From: Chaunax sp. Z400
Taxonomy: Eukaryota > Chordata > Actinopteri > Lophiiformes > Chaunacidae
Reading direction: 5' to 3'
DNA: 64,000 nucleotides
Assembly (NCBI GenBank): GCA_037577475.1
Contig: JBAGJB010000173.1
Span: 124,001 to 188,000 of the forward strand
Shown here one piece after another: positions 1-15,000 of this stretch. A program made the translations under genes and the position numbers. Every line of letters begins with the position of its first letter. The stretch's first letter is position 1. The notes beneath the pieces were generated by a model, which saw only the letters and a list, made by a program, of their open reading frames with translations, did not search any database and was not told the origin of the DNA.

Positions 1-3000
1 TATTGAGCCTATAGGTTTGTGTTGTTGTTCTATTGATCCTATAGGTTTGTGTTGTTGTTATAATGAGCCTATAGGTTTGTGTGTGGTTACATTGAGCCTA
101 TAGGTTTGTGTTGTTGTTATAATGAGCCTATAGGTTTGTGTAGTTGTTATAATGACTCTATAGGTTTGTGTTGTTGTTATATTGAGCCTATAGGTTTGTG
201 TTGTTCTATTGATCCTATAGGTTTGTGTTGTTGTTATAATGAGCCTATAGGTTTGTGTTGTTGTTCTATTGAGCCTATAGGTTTGTGTTGTTGTTATCAT
301 GAGCCTATAGGTTTGTGTTGTTATTGAGCATATAGGTTTGTGTGTGGTGACATTGAGCCTATAGGTTTGTGTTGTTATTGAGCCTATAGGTTTGTGTTGT
401 TGTTATAATGAGAATATAGGTTTGTGTTGCTATATTGAGCCTATAGGTTTGTGTTCTATTGATCCTATAGGTTTGTGGTGTTGTTCTATTGGTCCTATAG
501 GTTTGTGGTGTTGTTGTATTGATCCTTTAGGTTTTTGTTGTTTTTATATTGAGTCTATAGGTTTGTGTTGTTTTTATAATGGGCCTATAGGTTTGTGTTG
601 TTATTGAGGCTATAGGTTTGTGTTGTTGTTCGATTGAGCCTATAGGTTTGTGTTGTTGTTATAATGAGCCTATAGGTTTGTGTTGTTATTTAGCCTATAG
701 GTTTGTGTTGTTGTTCTATTGATCCTATAGGTTTGTGTTGTTATTTAGCCTATAGGTTTGTGTTGTTGTTCTATTGATCCTATAGGTTTGTGTTGTTATT
801 TAGCCTATAGGTTTGTGTTGTTGTTATAATGAGCCTATAGGTTTGTGTGTGGTGACATTGAGCCTATAGGTTTGTCTTGTTGTTATAATGAGCCTATAGG
901 TTTGTGTTGTTGTTATAATGAGTCTATAGGTTTGTGTTGTTGTTACACTGAGCCTATAGGTTTGTGTTGTTGTTATAATGAGCCTATAGGTTTGTGTTGT
1001 TATTGAGGCTATAGGTTTGTGTTGTTCTTGAGGCTATAGGTTTGTGTTGTTCTTGAGGCTATAGGTTTGTGTTGTTATAATGAGCCTATAGGTTTGTGTT
1101 GTTGTTATAATGAGCCTATAGGTTTGTGTTGTTCTATTGAGTCTATAGGTTTGTGTTGTTCTATTGAGTCTATAGGTTTGTGTTGTTGTTCTATTGATCC
1201 TATAGGTTTGTGTTGTTGTTATAATGCGCCTATAGGTTTGTGTTGTTATTTAGCCTATAGGTTTGTGTTGTTGTTATAATGACTCTATAGGTTTGTGTTG
1301 CTATATTGACCCTATAGGTTTGTGTTGCTATATTGACCCTATAGGTTTGTGTTGTTGTTATAATGAGTCTATAGGTTTGTGTTGTTGTTATAACGATCCT
1401 ATAGGTTTGTGCTGTTGTTATATTGAGCCTATAGGTTTGTGCTGTTGTTATATTGAGCCTATAGGTTTGTGTTGTTGTTCTATTGATCCTATAGGTTTGT
1501 GTTGTTGTTATAATGAGTCTATAGGTTTGTGTGTGGTTACATTGAGCCTATACGTTTGTGTTGTTGTTATAATGAGCCTATAGGTTTGTGTAGTTGTTAT
1601 AATGACTCTATAGGTTTGTGTTGTTGTTATATTGAGCCTATAGGTTTGTGTTGTTGTCATATTGAGCCTATAGGTTTGTGTTGTTGTCATATTGAGCCTA
1701 TAGGTTTGTGTTGTTCTATTGATCCTATAGGTTTGTGTTGTTGTTATAATGAGCCTATAGGTTTGTGTTGTTGTTCTATTGAGCCTATAGGTTTGTGTTG
1801 TTGTTATCATGAGCCTATAGGTTTGTGTTGTTATTGAGCCTATAGGTTTGTGTTGTTGTTATAATGAGAATATAGGTTTGTGTTGTTGTTATAATGAGAA
1901 TATAGGTTTGTGTTGCTATATTGAGCCTATAGGTTTGTGTTGTTGTTCTATTGGTCCTATAGGTTTGTGGTGTTGTTCTATTGGTCCTATAGGTTTGTGG
2001 TGTTGTTGTATTGATCCTATAGGTTTTTGTTGTTTTTATATTGAGTCTATAGGTTTGTGTTGTTGTTATAATGGGCCTATAGGTTTGTGTTGTTGTTATA
2101 ATGGGCCTATAGGTTTGTGTTGTTATTGAGCCTATAGGTTTGTGTGTGGTGACATTGAGCCTATAGGTTTGTCTTGTTATAATGAGCCTATAGGTTTGTG
2201 TTGTTGTTACAATGAGAATATAGATTTGTGTTGTTGTTACATTGAGCCTATAGGTTTGTGTTGTTGTTACATTGAGCCCATAGTTTTGCGTTGTTGTTCT
2301 ATTGATCCTATAGGTTTGTGGTGTTGTCATATTGAGCCTATAGGTTTGTGGTGTTGTCATATTGAGCCTATAGGTTTTTGTTGTTGTTATATTGAGTCTA
2401 TAGGTTTGTGTTGTTGTTATAATGAGCCTATAGGTTTGTGTTGTTATTGAGGCTATAGGTTTGTGTTGTTGTTCTATTGAGCCTATAGGTTTGTGTTGTT
2501 GTTATAATGAGCCTATAGGTTTGTGTTGTTTTTGAGCCTATAGGTTTGTGTTGTTGTTATATTGAGCCTATAGGTTTGTGTGTGGTGACATTGAGCCTAT
2601 AGGTTTGTCTTGTTGTTATAATGAGCCTATAGGTTTGTGTTGTTGTTATAATGAGTCTATAGGTTTATGTTGTTGTTACACTGAGCCTATAGGTTTGTGT
2701 TGTTGTTATAATGAGCCTATAGGTTTGTGCTGTTGTTCTATTGAGCCTAGAGGTTTGTGTTGTTGTTATAATGAGCCTATAGGTTTGTGTGTGGTGACAT
2801 TGAGCCTATAGGTTTGTCTTGTTGTTATAATGAGCCTATAGGTTTGTGTTGTTGTTATAATGAGTCTATAGGTTTATGTTGTTGTTACACTGAGCCTATA
2901 GGTTTGTGTTGTTGTTATAATGAGCCTATAGGTTTGTGCTGTTGTTCTATTGAGCCTATAGGTTTGTGTTGTTGTTATAATGAGCTTATCGGTTTGTGTT

Positions 3001-6000
3001 GTTGTTATATTGAGCCTATAGGTTTGTGTTGTTGTCATAATGACCCTATAGGTTTGTGTTGTTGTTATATTGAGCCTATAGGTTTGTGTTGTTGTTCTAT
3101 TGAGAATATAGGTGTGTGTTGCTATATTCAGCCTATAGGTTTGTGTTGTTGTTCTATTGAGCCTATAGGTTTGTGTTGTTGTTATCATGAGCCTATAGGT
3201 TTGTGTTGTTATTGAGCATATAGGTTTGTGTGTGGTGACATTGAGCCTATAGGTTTGTGTTGTTATTGAGCCTATAGCTTTGTGTTGTTGTTATAATGAG
3301 AATATAGGTTTGTGTTGCTATATTGAGCCTATAGGTTTGTGTTCTATTGATCCTATAGGTTTGTGTTGTTGTTCTATTGGTCCTATAGGTTTGTGGTGTT
3401 GTTGTATTGATCCTATAGGTTTTTGTTGTTTTTATATTGAGTCTATAGGTTTGTGTTGTTGTTATAATGGGCCTATAGGTTTGTGTTGTTATTGAGGCTA
3501 TAGGTTTGTGTTGTTGTTCGATTGAGCCTATAGGTTTGTGTTGTTGTTATAATGAGCCTATAGGTTTGTGTTGTTATTGAGCCTATAGGTTTGTGTTGTT
3601 GTTATATTGAGCCTATAGGTTTGTGTGTGGTGACATTGAGCCTATAGGTTTGTCATGTTGTTATAATGAGCCTATAGGTTTGTGTTGTTGTTATAATGAG
3701 TCTATAGGTTTGTGTTGTTGTTACACTGAGCCTATAGGTTTGTGTTGTTGTTATAATGAGCCTATAGGTTTGTGTTGTTATTGAGGCTATAGGTTTGTGT
3801 TGTTCTATTGAGCCTATAGGTTTGTGTTGTTGTTATAATGAGCCTATAGGTTTGTGTTGTTATTGAGCCTATAGGTTTGTGTTGTTATTGAGCCTATAGG
3901 TTTGTGTTGTTGTTCTATTGAGTCTATAGGTTTGTGTTGTTGTTCTATTGATCCTATAGGTTTGTGTTGTTGTTATAATGAGCCTATAGGTTAGTGTTGT
4001 TATTTAGCCTATAGGTTTGTGTTGTTGTTATAATGACTCTATAGGTTTGTGTTGTTGTTATATTGACCCTATAGGTTTGTGTTGTTGTTATAATGAGTCT
4101 ATAGGTTTGTGTTGTTGTTATAACGATCCTATAGGTTTATGTGTTTGTCATATTGATCCTATAGGTTTGTGTTGTTGTTCTATTGATCCTATAGGTTTGT
4201 GTTGTTGTTCTATTGATCCTATAGGTTTGTGGTGTTGTCATATTGAGCCTATAGGTTTGTGTTGTTGTTCTATTGATCCTATAGGTTTGTGTTGTTGTTC
4301 TATTGATCCTATAGGTTTGTGGTGTTGTCACACTGAGCCTATAGGTTTGTGTTGTTGTTATAATGAGCCTATAGGTTTTTGCTGTTGTTATAATGAGCCT
4401 ATAGGTTTGTGCTGTTGTTCTATTGAGCCTATAGGTTTGTGTTGTTGTTATAATGAGCTTATCGGTTTGTGTTGTTGTTATATTGAGCCTATAGGTTTGT
4501 GTTGTTGTCATAATGACCCTATAGGTTTTTGTTGTTGTTATATTGAGCCTATGGGTTTGTGTTGTTATTCTATTGAGAATATAGGTTTGTGTTGCTATAT
4601 TCAGCCTATAGGTTTGTGTTGTTGTTACATTGAGCCCATAGGTTTGTGTTGTTGTTATAATGAGCCTATAGGTTTGTGTTGTTATTGAGCCTATAGGTTT
4701 GTGTGTGGTGACATTGAGCCTATAGGTTTGTCTTGTTGTTATAATGAGCCTATAGGTTTTTGCTGTTGTTATAATGAGCCTATAGGTTTGTGCTGTTGTT
4801 CTATTGAGCCTATAGGTTTGTGTTGTTGTTATAATGAGCTTATCGGTTTGTGTTGTTGTTATATTGAGCCTATAGGTTTGTGTTGTTGTCATAATGACCC
4901 TATAGGTTTTTGTTGTTGTTATATTGAGCCTATGGGTTTGTGTTGTTATTCTATTGAGAATATAGGTTTGTGTTGCTATATTCAGCCTATAGGTTTGTGT
5001 TGTTGTTACATTGAGCCCATAGGTTTGTGTTGTTGTTATAATGAGCCTATAGGTTTGTGTTGTTATTGAGCCTATAGGTTTGTGTGTGGTGACATTGAGC
5101 CTATAGGTTTGTCTTGTTGTTATAATGAGCCTATAGGTTTGTGTTGTTGTTATAATGAGAATATAGATTTGTGTTGCTATATTGAGCCCTAAAGGTTTGT
5201 GTTGTTGTTACATTGAGCCCATAGTTTTGTGTTGTTGTTATAATGACCCTATAGGTTTATGTTGTTGTTATAATGATCCTCTAGGTTTGTGTTGTTGTTA
5301 TATTGAGCCTATAGGTTTGTGTTGTTGTTATAATGAGCCTATAGGAAAGTGTTGTTGTTATAATGACTCTATAGGTTTGTGTTATTGTTATATTGAGCCT
5401 ATAGGTTTGTGTTGTTGTCATATTGAGCCTATAGGTTTGTGTTGTTGTTCTATTGATCCTATAGGTTTGTGTTGTTGTTATAATGAGTGTATAGGTTTGT
5501 GTTGTTGTTATAATGAGTCTATAGGTTTGTGTGTTTGTCATATTGAGCCTATAGGTTTGTTTTGTTGTCATATTGAGCCTATAGGTTTGTGTTGTTGTTA
5601 TAATGAGTGTATAGGTTTGTGTTGTTGTTATAATGAGTGTATAGGTTTGTGTTGTTGTTATAATGAGTCTATAGGTTTGTGTGTTTATCATATTGAGCCT
5701 ATAGGTTTGTGTTCTATTGATCCTATAGGTTTGTGGTGTTGTTGTATTGATCCTATAGGTTTTTGTTCTTGTTATATTGAGTCTATAGGTTTGCGTTGTT
5801 GTTATAATGAGCCTATAGGTTTGTGTTGTTATTGAGGCTATTGGTTTGTGTTGTTGTTCTATTGAGCCTATAGGTTTGTGTTGTTGTTATAATGAGCCTA
5901 TAGGTTTGTGTTGTTATTGAGCCTATAGGTTTGTGTTGTTGTTATATTGAGTCTATAGGTTTGTGTTGTTGTTCTATTGATCCTATAGGTTTGTGTTGTT

Positions 6001-9000
6001 GTTATAATGAGCCTATAGGTTTGTGTTGTTATTTAGCCTATAGGTTTGTGTTGTTGTTATAATGACTCTATAGGTTTGTGTTGCTATATTGACCCTATAG
6101 GTTTGTGTTGTTGTTATAATGAGTCTATAGGTTTGTGTTGTTGTTATAACGATCCTATAGGTTTATGTGTTTGTCATATTGAGCCTATAGGTTTGTGTTG
6201 TTGTTATAATGAGTCTATAGGTTTGTGTTGTTGTTCTAATGAGTCTATAGGTTTTATGTTTTTGTCATATTGAGCCCATAGGTTTGTGTTGTTGTTACAT
6301 TGAGCCCATAGGTTTGTGTTGTTGTTATAATGAGCCTATAGGTTTGTGTTGTTGTTATAATGAGAATATAGATTTGTGTTGCTATATTGAGCCCTAAAGG
6401 TTTGTGTTGTTGTTACATTGAGCCCATAGTTTTGTGTTGTTGTTATAATGACCCTATAGGTTTATGTTGTTGTTATAATGATCCTCTAGGTTTGTGTTGT
6501 TGTTATATTGAGCCTATAGGTTTGTGTTGTTGTTATAATGAGCCTATAGGAAAGTGTTGTTGTTATAATGACTCTATAGGTTTGTGTTATTGTTATATTG
6601 AGCCTATAGGTTTGTGTTGTTGTCATATTGAGCCTATAGGTTTGTGTTGTTGTTCTATTGATCCTATAGGTTTGTGTTGTTGTTATAATGAGTGTATAGG
6701 TTTGTGTTGTTGTTATAATGAGTCTATAGGTTTGTGTGTTTGTCATATTGAGCCTATAGGTTTGTTTTGTTGTCATATTGAGCCTATAGGTTTGTGTTGT
6801 TGTTATAATGAGTGTATAGGTTTGTGTTGTCGTTATAATGAGTGTATAGGTTTGTGTTGTTGTTATAATGAGTCTATAGGTTTGTGTGTTTGTCATATTG
6901 AGCCTATAGGTTTGTGTTCTATTGATCCTATAGGTTTGTGGTGTTGTTGTATTGATCCTATAGGTTTTTGTTGTTGTTATATTGAGTCTATAGGTTTGCG
7001 TTGTTGTTATAATGAGCCTATAGGTTTGTGTTGTTATTGAGGCTATTGGTTTGTGTTGTTGTTCTATTGAGCCTATAGGTTTGTGTTGTTGTTATAATGA
7101 GCCTATAGGTTTGTGTTGTTATTGAGCCTATAGGTTTGTGTTGTTGTTATATTGAGTCTATAGGTTTGTGTTGTTGTTCTATTGATCCTATAGGTTTGTG
7201 TTGTTGTTATAATGAGCCTATAGGTTTGTGTTGTTATTTTGCCTATAGGTTTGTGTTGTTGTTATAATGACTCTATAGGTTTGTGTTGCTATATTGACCC
7301 TATAGGTTTGTGTTGTTATAATGAGTCTATAGGTTTGTGTTGTTGTTATAACGATCCTATAGGTTTATGTGTTTGTCATATTGAGCCTATAGGTTTGTGT
7401 TGTTGTTATAATGAGTCTATAGGTTTGTGTTGTTGTTCTAATGAGTCTATAGGTTTTATGTTTTTGTCATATTGAGCCCATAGGTTTGTGTTGTTGTTAC
7501 ATTGAGCCCATAGGTTTGTGTTGTTGTTATAATGACCCTATAGGTTTATGTTTTTGTTATAATGATCCTCTAGGTTTGTGTTGTTGTTATAATGACTCTA
7601 TAGGTTTGTGTTGCTATATTGACCCTATAGGTTTGTGTTGTTGTTATAATGAGTCTATAGGTTTGTGTTGTTGTTATAATGAGTCTATAGGTTTGTGTTG
7701 TTGTTATAACGATCCTATAGGTTTGTGTTGTTGTTATATTGAGCCTATAGGTTTGTGTTGTTGTTCTATTGATCCTATAGGTTTGTGTTGTTGTTATAAT
7801 GAGTCTATAGGTTTGTGTGTGGTTACATTGAGCCTATAGGTTTGTGTTGTTGTTATAATGAGCCTATAGGTTTGTGTTGTTATTTAGCCTATAGGTTTGT
7901 GTTGTTGTTCTATTGATCCTATAGGTTTGTGTTGTTATTTAGCCTATAGGTTTGTGTTGTTGTTATAATGAGCCTATAGGTTTGTGTGTGGTGACATTGA
8001 GCCTATAGGTTTGTCTTGTTGTTATAATGAGCCTATAGGTTTGTGTTGTTGTTATAATGGGCCTATAGGTTTGTGTTGTTGTTATAATGGGCCTATAGGT
8101 TTGTGTTGTTATTGAGGCTATAGGTTTGTGTTGTTGTTCGATTGAGCCTATAGGTTTGTGTTGTTGTTATAATGAGCCTATAGGTTTGTGTTGTTATTGA
8201 GCCTATAGGTTTGTGTTGTTGTTATATTGAGCCTATAGGTTTGTGTTGTTGTTATATTGAGCCTATAGGTTTGTGTTGTTGTTCTATTGAGTCTATAGGT
8301 TTGTGTTGTTGTTCTATTGATCCTATAGGTTTGTGTTGTTGTTCTATTGATCCTATAGGTTTGTGGTGTTGTTCTATTGATCCTATAGGTTTGTGGTGTT
8401 GTCATATTGAGCCAATTGGTTTGTGTTGTTGTTCTATTGATCCTATTGGTTTGTGTTGTTGTTATAATGACTCTATAGGTTTGTGTTGTTGTTACACTGA
8501 GCCTATAGGTTTGTGTTGTTGTTATAATGAGCCTATAGGTTTGTGTTGTTATTGAGCCTATAGGTTTGTGTTGTTGTTCTATTGAGTCTATAGGTTTGTG
8601 TTGTTGTTATAATGAGCCTATAGGTTTGTGTTGTTATTTAGCCTATAGGTTTGTGTTGTTGTTATAATGACTCTATAGGTTTGTGTTGCTATATTGACCC
8701 TATAGGTTTGTGTTGTTGTTATAATGAGTCTATAGGTTTGTGTTGTTGTTATAACGATCCTATAGGTTTGTGCTGTTGTTATATTGAGCCTGTAGGTTTG
8801 TGCTGTTGTTATATTGAGCCTATAGGTTTGTGTTGTTGTTCTATTGATCCTATAGGTTTGTGTTGTTGTTATAATGAGTCTATAGGTTTGTGTGTGGTTA
8901 CATTGAGCCTATAGGTTTGTGTTGTTGTTATAATGACCCTATAGGTTTATGTTGTTGTTATAATGATCCTCTAGGTTTGTGTTGTTGTTATATTGAGCCT

Positions 9001-12000
9001 ATAGGTTTGTGTTGTTGTTATAATGAGCCTATAGGAAAGTGTTGTTGTTATAATGACTCTATAGGTTTGTGTTATTGTTATATTGAGCCTATAGGTTTGT
9101 GTTGTTGTCATATTGAGCCTATAGGTTTGTGTTGTTGTTCTATTGATCCTATAGGTTTGTGTTGTTGTTATAATGAGTGTATAGGTTTGTGTTGTTGTTA
9201 TAATGAGTCTATAGGTTTGTGTGTTTGTCATATTGAGCCTATAGGTTTGTTTTGTTGTCATATTGAGCCTATAGGTTTGTGTTGTTGTTATAATGAGTGT
9301 ATAGGTTTGTGTTGTTGTTATAATGAGTGTATAGGTTTGTGTTGTTGTTATAATGAGTGTATAGGTTTGTGTTGTTGTTATAATGAGTCTATAGGTTTGT
9401 GTTGTTGTTATAATGAGTCTATAGGTTTGTGTGTTTGTCATATTGAGCCTATAGGTTTGTGTTCTATTGATCCTATAGGTTTGTGGTGTTGTTGTATTGA
9501 TCCTATAGGTTTTTGTTTTTGTCATATTGAGCCCATAGGTTTGTGTTGTTGTTACATTGAGCCCATAGGTTTGTGTTGTTGTTATAATGACCCTATAGGT
9601 TTGTGTTGTTGTTATAATGACCCTCTAGGTTTATGTTGTTGTTATAATGACTCTATAGGTTTGTGTTGCTATATTGACCCTATAGGTTTGTGTTGTTGTT
9701 ATAATGAGTCTATAGGTTTGTGTTGTTGTTATAATGAGTCTATAGGTTTGTGTTGTTGTTATAACGATCCTATAGGTTTGTGTTGTTGTTATATTGAGCC
9801 TATAGGTTTGTGTTGTTGTTCTATTGATCCTATAGGTTTGTGTTGTTGTTATAATGAGTCTATAGGTTTGTGTAGTTGTTATAATGACTCTATAGGTTTG
9901 TGATGTTGTTATATTGAGCCTATAGGTTTGTGTTGTTGTCATAATGACCCTATAGGTTTGTGTTGTTGTCATATTGAGCCTATAGGTTTGTGTGTGGTGA
10001 CATTGAGCCTATAGGTTTGTCTTGTTGTTATAATGAGCCTATAGGTTTGTGTAGTTGTTATAATGACTCTATAGGTTTGTGATGTTGTTATATTGAGCCT
10101 ATAGGTTTGTGTTGTTGTCATAATGACCCTATAGGTTTGTGTTGTTGTCATATTGAGCCTATAGGTTTGTGTGTGGTGACATTGAGCCTATAGGTTTGTC
10201 TTGTTGTTATAATGAGCCTATAGGTTTGTGTTGTTGTTATAATGAGTCTATAGGTTTGTGTTGTTGTTACACTGAGCCTATAGGTTTGTGTTGTTGTTAT
10301 AATGAGCCTATAGGTTTGTGTTGTTATTTAGCCTATAGGTTTGTGTTGTTGTTCTATTGATCCTATAGGTTTGTGTTGTTATTTAGCCTATAGGTTTGTG
10401 TTGTTGTTATAATGAGCCTATAGGTTTGTGTGTGGTGACATTGAGCCTATAGGTTTGTCTTGTTGTTATAATGAGTCTATAGGTTTGTGTTGTTGTTATA
10501 ATGAGTCTATAGGTTTGTGTTGTTATAATGAGTCTATAGGTTTGTGTTGTTATTGAGGCTATAGGTTTGTGTTGTTCTTGAGGCTATAGGTTTGTGTTGT
10601 TCTTGAGGCTATAGGTTTGTGTTGTTCTATTGAGCCTATAGGTTTGTGTTGTTGTTATAATGAGCCTATAGGTTTGTGTTGTTATTGAGCCTATAGGTTT
10701 GTGTTGTTGTTCTATTGAGTCTATAGGTTTGTGTTGTTGTTCTATTGATCCTATAGGTTTGTGTTGTTGTTATAATGAGCCTATAGGTTTGTGTTGTTAT
10801 TTAGCCTATAGGTTTGTGTTGTTGTTATAATGACTCTATAGGTTTGTGTTGCTATATTGACCCTATAGGTTTGTGTTGTTGTTATAATGACTCTATAGGT
10901 TTGTGTTGCTATATTGACCCTATAGGTTTGTGTTGTTGTTATAATGAGTCTATAGGTTTGTGTTGTTGTTATAACGATCCTATAGGTTTGTGCTGTTGTT
11001 ATATTGAGCCTATAGGTTTGTGCTGTTGTTATATTGAGCCTATAGGTTTGTGCTGTTGTTATATTGAGCATATAGGTTTGTGTTGTTGTTCTATTGATCC
11101 TATAGGTTTGTGTTGTTGTTCTATTGATCCTATAGGTTTGTGTTGTTGTTATAATGAGTCTATAGGTTTGTGTGTGGTTACATTGAGCCTATAGGTTTGT
11201 GTTGTTGTTATATTGAGCCTATAGGTTTGTGTTGTTGTCATAATGACCCTATAGGTTTGTGTTGTTGTCATATTGAGCCTATAGGTTTGTGTTGTTCTAT
11301 TGATCCTATAGGTTTGTGTTGTTCTATTGATCCTATAGGTTTGTGTTGTTGTTATAATGATCCTATAGGTTTGTGTTGTTGTTCTATTGAGCCTATAGGT
11401 TTGTGTTGTTGTTATCATGAGCCTATAGGTTTGTGTTGTTATTGACCATATAGGTTTGTGTGTGGTGACATTGAGCCTATAGGTTTGTGTTGTTATTGAG
11501 CCTATAGGTTTGTGTTGTTGTTATAATGAGAATATAGGTTTGTGTTGCTATATTGAGCCTATAGGTTTGTGTTCTATTGATCCTATAGGTTTGTGTTGTT
11601 GTTCTATTGGTCCTATAGGTTTGTGGTGTTGTTGTATTGATCCTATAGGTTTTTGTTGTTTTTATATTGAGTCTATAGGTTTGTGTTGTTGTTATAATGG
11701 GCCTATAGGTTTGTGTTGTTATTGAGCCTATAGGTTTGTGTGTGGTGACATTGAGCCTATAGGTTTGTCTTGTTGTTATAATGAGCCTATAGGTTTGTGT
11801 TGTTGTTATAATGAGAATATAGGTTTGTGTTGCTATATTGAGCCTATAGGTTTGTGTTGTTGTTATAATGAGAATATAGGTTTGTGTTGCTATATTGAGC
11901 CTATAGGTTTGTCTTGTTGTTACACTGAGCCTATAGGTTTGTGTTGTTATTGAGCCTATAGGTTTGTGTTGTTATTGAGCCTATAGGTTTGTGTTGTTAT

Positions 12001-15000
12001 TGAGCCTATAGGTTTGTGTTGTTGTTCTATTGAGCCTATAGGTTTGTGTTGTTGTTCTATTGAGTCTATAGGTTTGTGTTGTTGTTCTATTGATGCTATA
12101 GGTTAGTGTTGTTGTTATAATGAGCCTATAGGTTTGTGTTGTTGTTATAATGACTCTATAGGTTTGTGTTGTTGTTATAATGACTCTATAGGTTTGTGTT
12201 GTTGTTATATTGACCCTATAGGTTTGTGTTGTTGTTATAATGAGTCTATAGGTTTGTGTTGTTGTTATAACGATCCTATAGGTTTATGTGTTTGTCATAT
12301 TGATCCTATAGGTTTGTGTTGTTGTTCTATTGATCCTATAGGTTTGTGTTGTTGTTCTATTGATCCTATAGGTTTGTGGTGTTGTCATATTGATCCTATA
12401 GGTTTGTGGTGTTGTCATATTGAGCCTATTGGTTTGTGTTGTTGTTCTATTGATCCTATTGGTTTGTGTTGTTGTTATAATGACTCTATAGGTTTGTGTT
12501 GTTGTTACACTGAGCCTATAGGTTTGTGTTGTTGTTATAATGAGCCTATAGGTTTGTGTTGTTGTTATAATGAGCCTATAGGTTTGTGTTGTTGTTCTAT
12601 TGAGTCTATAGGTTTGTGTTGTTGTTATAATGAGCCTATAGGTTTGTGTTGTTATTTAGCCTATAGGTTTGTGTTGTTGTTATAATGACTCTATAGGTTT
12701 GTGTTGCTATATTGACCCTATAGGTTTGTGTTGTTGTTATAATGAGTCTATAGGTTTGTGTTGTTGTTATAACGATCCTATAGGTTTGTGCTGTTGTTAT
12801 ATTGAGCCTATAGGTTTGTGCTGTTGTTATATTGAGCCTATAGGTTTGTGCTGTTGTTATATTGAGCCTATAGGTTTGTGTTGTTGTTCTATTGATCCTA
12901 TAGGTTTGTGTTGTTGTTATAATGAGTCTATAGGTTTGTGTGTGGTTACATTGAGCCTATAGGTTTGTGTTGTTGTTATAATGAGCCTATAGGTTTGTGT
13001 AGTTGTTATAATGACTCTATAGGTTTGTGTTGTTGTTATATTGAGCCTATAGGTTTGTGTTGTTGTCATAATGACCCTATAGGTTTGTGTTGTTGTCATA
13101 TTGAGCCTATAGGTTTGTGTTGTTCTATTGATCCTATAGGTTTGTGTTGTTGTTATAATGAGCCTATAGGTTTGTGTTGTTGTTCTATTGAGCCTATAGG
13201 TTTGTGTTGTTGTTATCATGAGCCTATAGGTTTGTGTTGTTATTGAGCATATAGGTTTGTGTGTGGTGACATTGAGCCTATAGGTTTGTGTTGTTATTGA
13301 GCCTATAGGTTTGTGTTGTTGTTATAATGAGAATATAGGTTTGTGTTGCTATATTGAGCCTATAGGTTTGTGTTCTATTGATCCTATAGGTTTGTGTTGT
13401 TGTTCTATTGGTCCTATAGGTTTGTGGTGTTGTTGTATTGATCCTATAGGTTTTTGTTGTTTTTATATTGAGTCTATAGGTTTGTGTTGTTGTTATAATG
13501 GGCCTATAGGTTTGTGTTGTTATTGAGCCTATAGGTTTGTGTGTGGTGACATTGAGCCTATAGGTTTGTCTTGTTGTTATAATGAGCCTATAGGTTTGTG
13601 TTGTTGTTATAATGAGAATATAGGTTTGTGTTGCTATATTGAGCCTATAGGTTTGTGTTGTTGTTACATTGAGCCCATAGTTTTGCGTTTTTGTTATATT
13701 GATCCTATAGGTTTGTGGTGTTGTCATATTGAGCCTATAGGTTTTTGTTGTTGTTCTATTGATCCTATTGGTTTGTGGTGTTGTTGTATTGATCCTATAG
13801 GTTTTTGTTGTTGTTATATTGAGTCTATAGGTTTGTGTTGTTGTTATAATGAGCCTATAGGTTTGTGTTGTTATTGAGGCTATAGGTTTGTGTTGCTATA
13901 TTGACCCTATAGGTTTGTGTTGTTGTTATAATGAGTCTATAGGTTTGTGTTGTTGTTATAACGATCCTATAGGTTTGTGCTGTTGTTATATTGAGCCTAT
14001 AGGTTTGTGCTGTTGTTATATTGAGCCTATAGGTTTGTGTTGTTGTTCTATTGATCCTATAGGTTTGTGTTGTTGTTATAATGAGTCTATAGGTTTGTGT
14101 GTGGTTACATTGAGCCTATAGGTTTGTGTTGTTGTTATAATGAGCCTATAGGTTTGTGTAGTTGTTATAATGACTCTATAGGTTTGTGTTGTTGTTATAT
14201 TGAGCCTATAGGTTTGTGTTGTTGTCATAATGACCCTATAGGTTTGTGTTGTTGTCATATTGAGCCTATAGGTTTGTGTTGTTCTATTGATCCTATAGGT
14301 TTGTGTTGTTGTTATAATGAGCCTATAGGTTTGTGTTGTTGTTCTATTGAGCCTATAGGTTTGTGTTGTTGTTATCATGAGCCTATAGGTTTGTGTTGTT
14401 ATTGAGCATATAGGTTTGTGTGTGGTGACATTGAGCCTATAGGTTTGTGTTGTTATTGAGCCTATAGGTTTGTGTTGTTGTTATAATGAGAATATAGGTT
14501 TGTGTTGCTATATTGAGCCTATAGGTTTGTGTTCTATTGATCCTATAGGTTTGTGTTGTTGTTCTATTGGTCCTATAGGTTTGTGGTGTTGTTGTATTGA
14601 TCCTATAGGTTTTTGTTGTTTTTATATTGAGTCTATAGGTTTGTGTTGTTGTTATAATGGGCCTATAGGTTTGTGTTGTTGTTATAATGGGCCTATACGT
14701 TTGTGTGTGGTGACATTGAGCCTATAGGTTTGTCTTGTTGTTATAATGAGCCTATAGGTTTGTGTTGTTGTTATAATGAGCCTATAGGTTTGTGTTGTTG
14801 TTATAATGAGCCTATAGGTTTGTGTTGTTGTTATAATGAGAATATAGGTTTGTGTTGCTATATTGAGCCTATAGGTTTGTGTTGTTGTTACATTGAGCCC
14901 ATAGTTTTGCGTTGTTGTTCTATTGATCCTATAGGTTTGTGGTGTTGTCATATTGAGCCTATAGGTTTTTGTTGTTGTTCTATTGATCCTATTGGTTTGT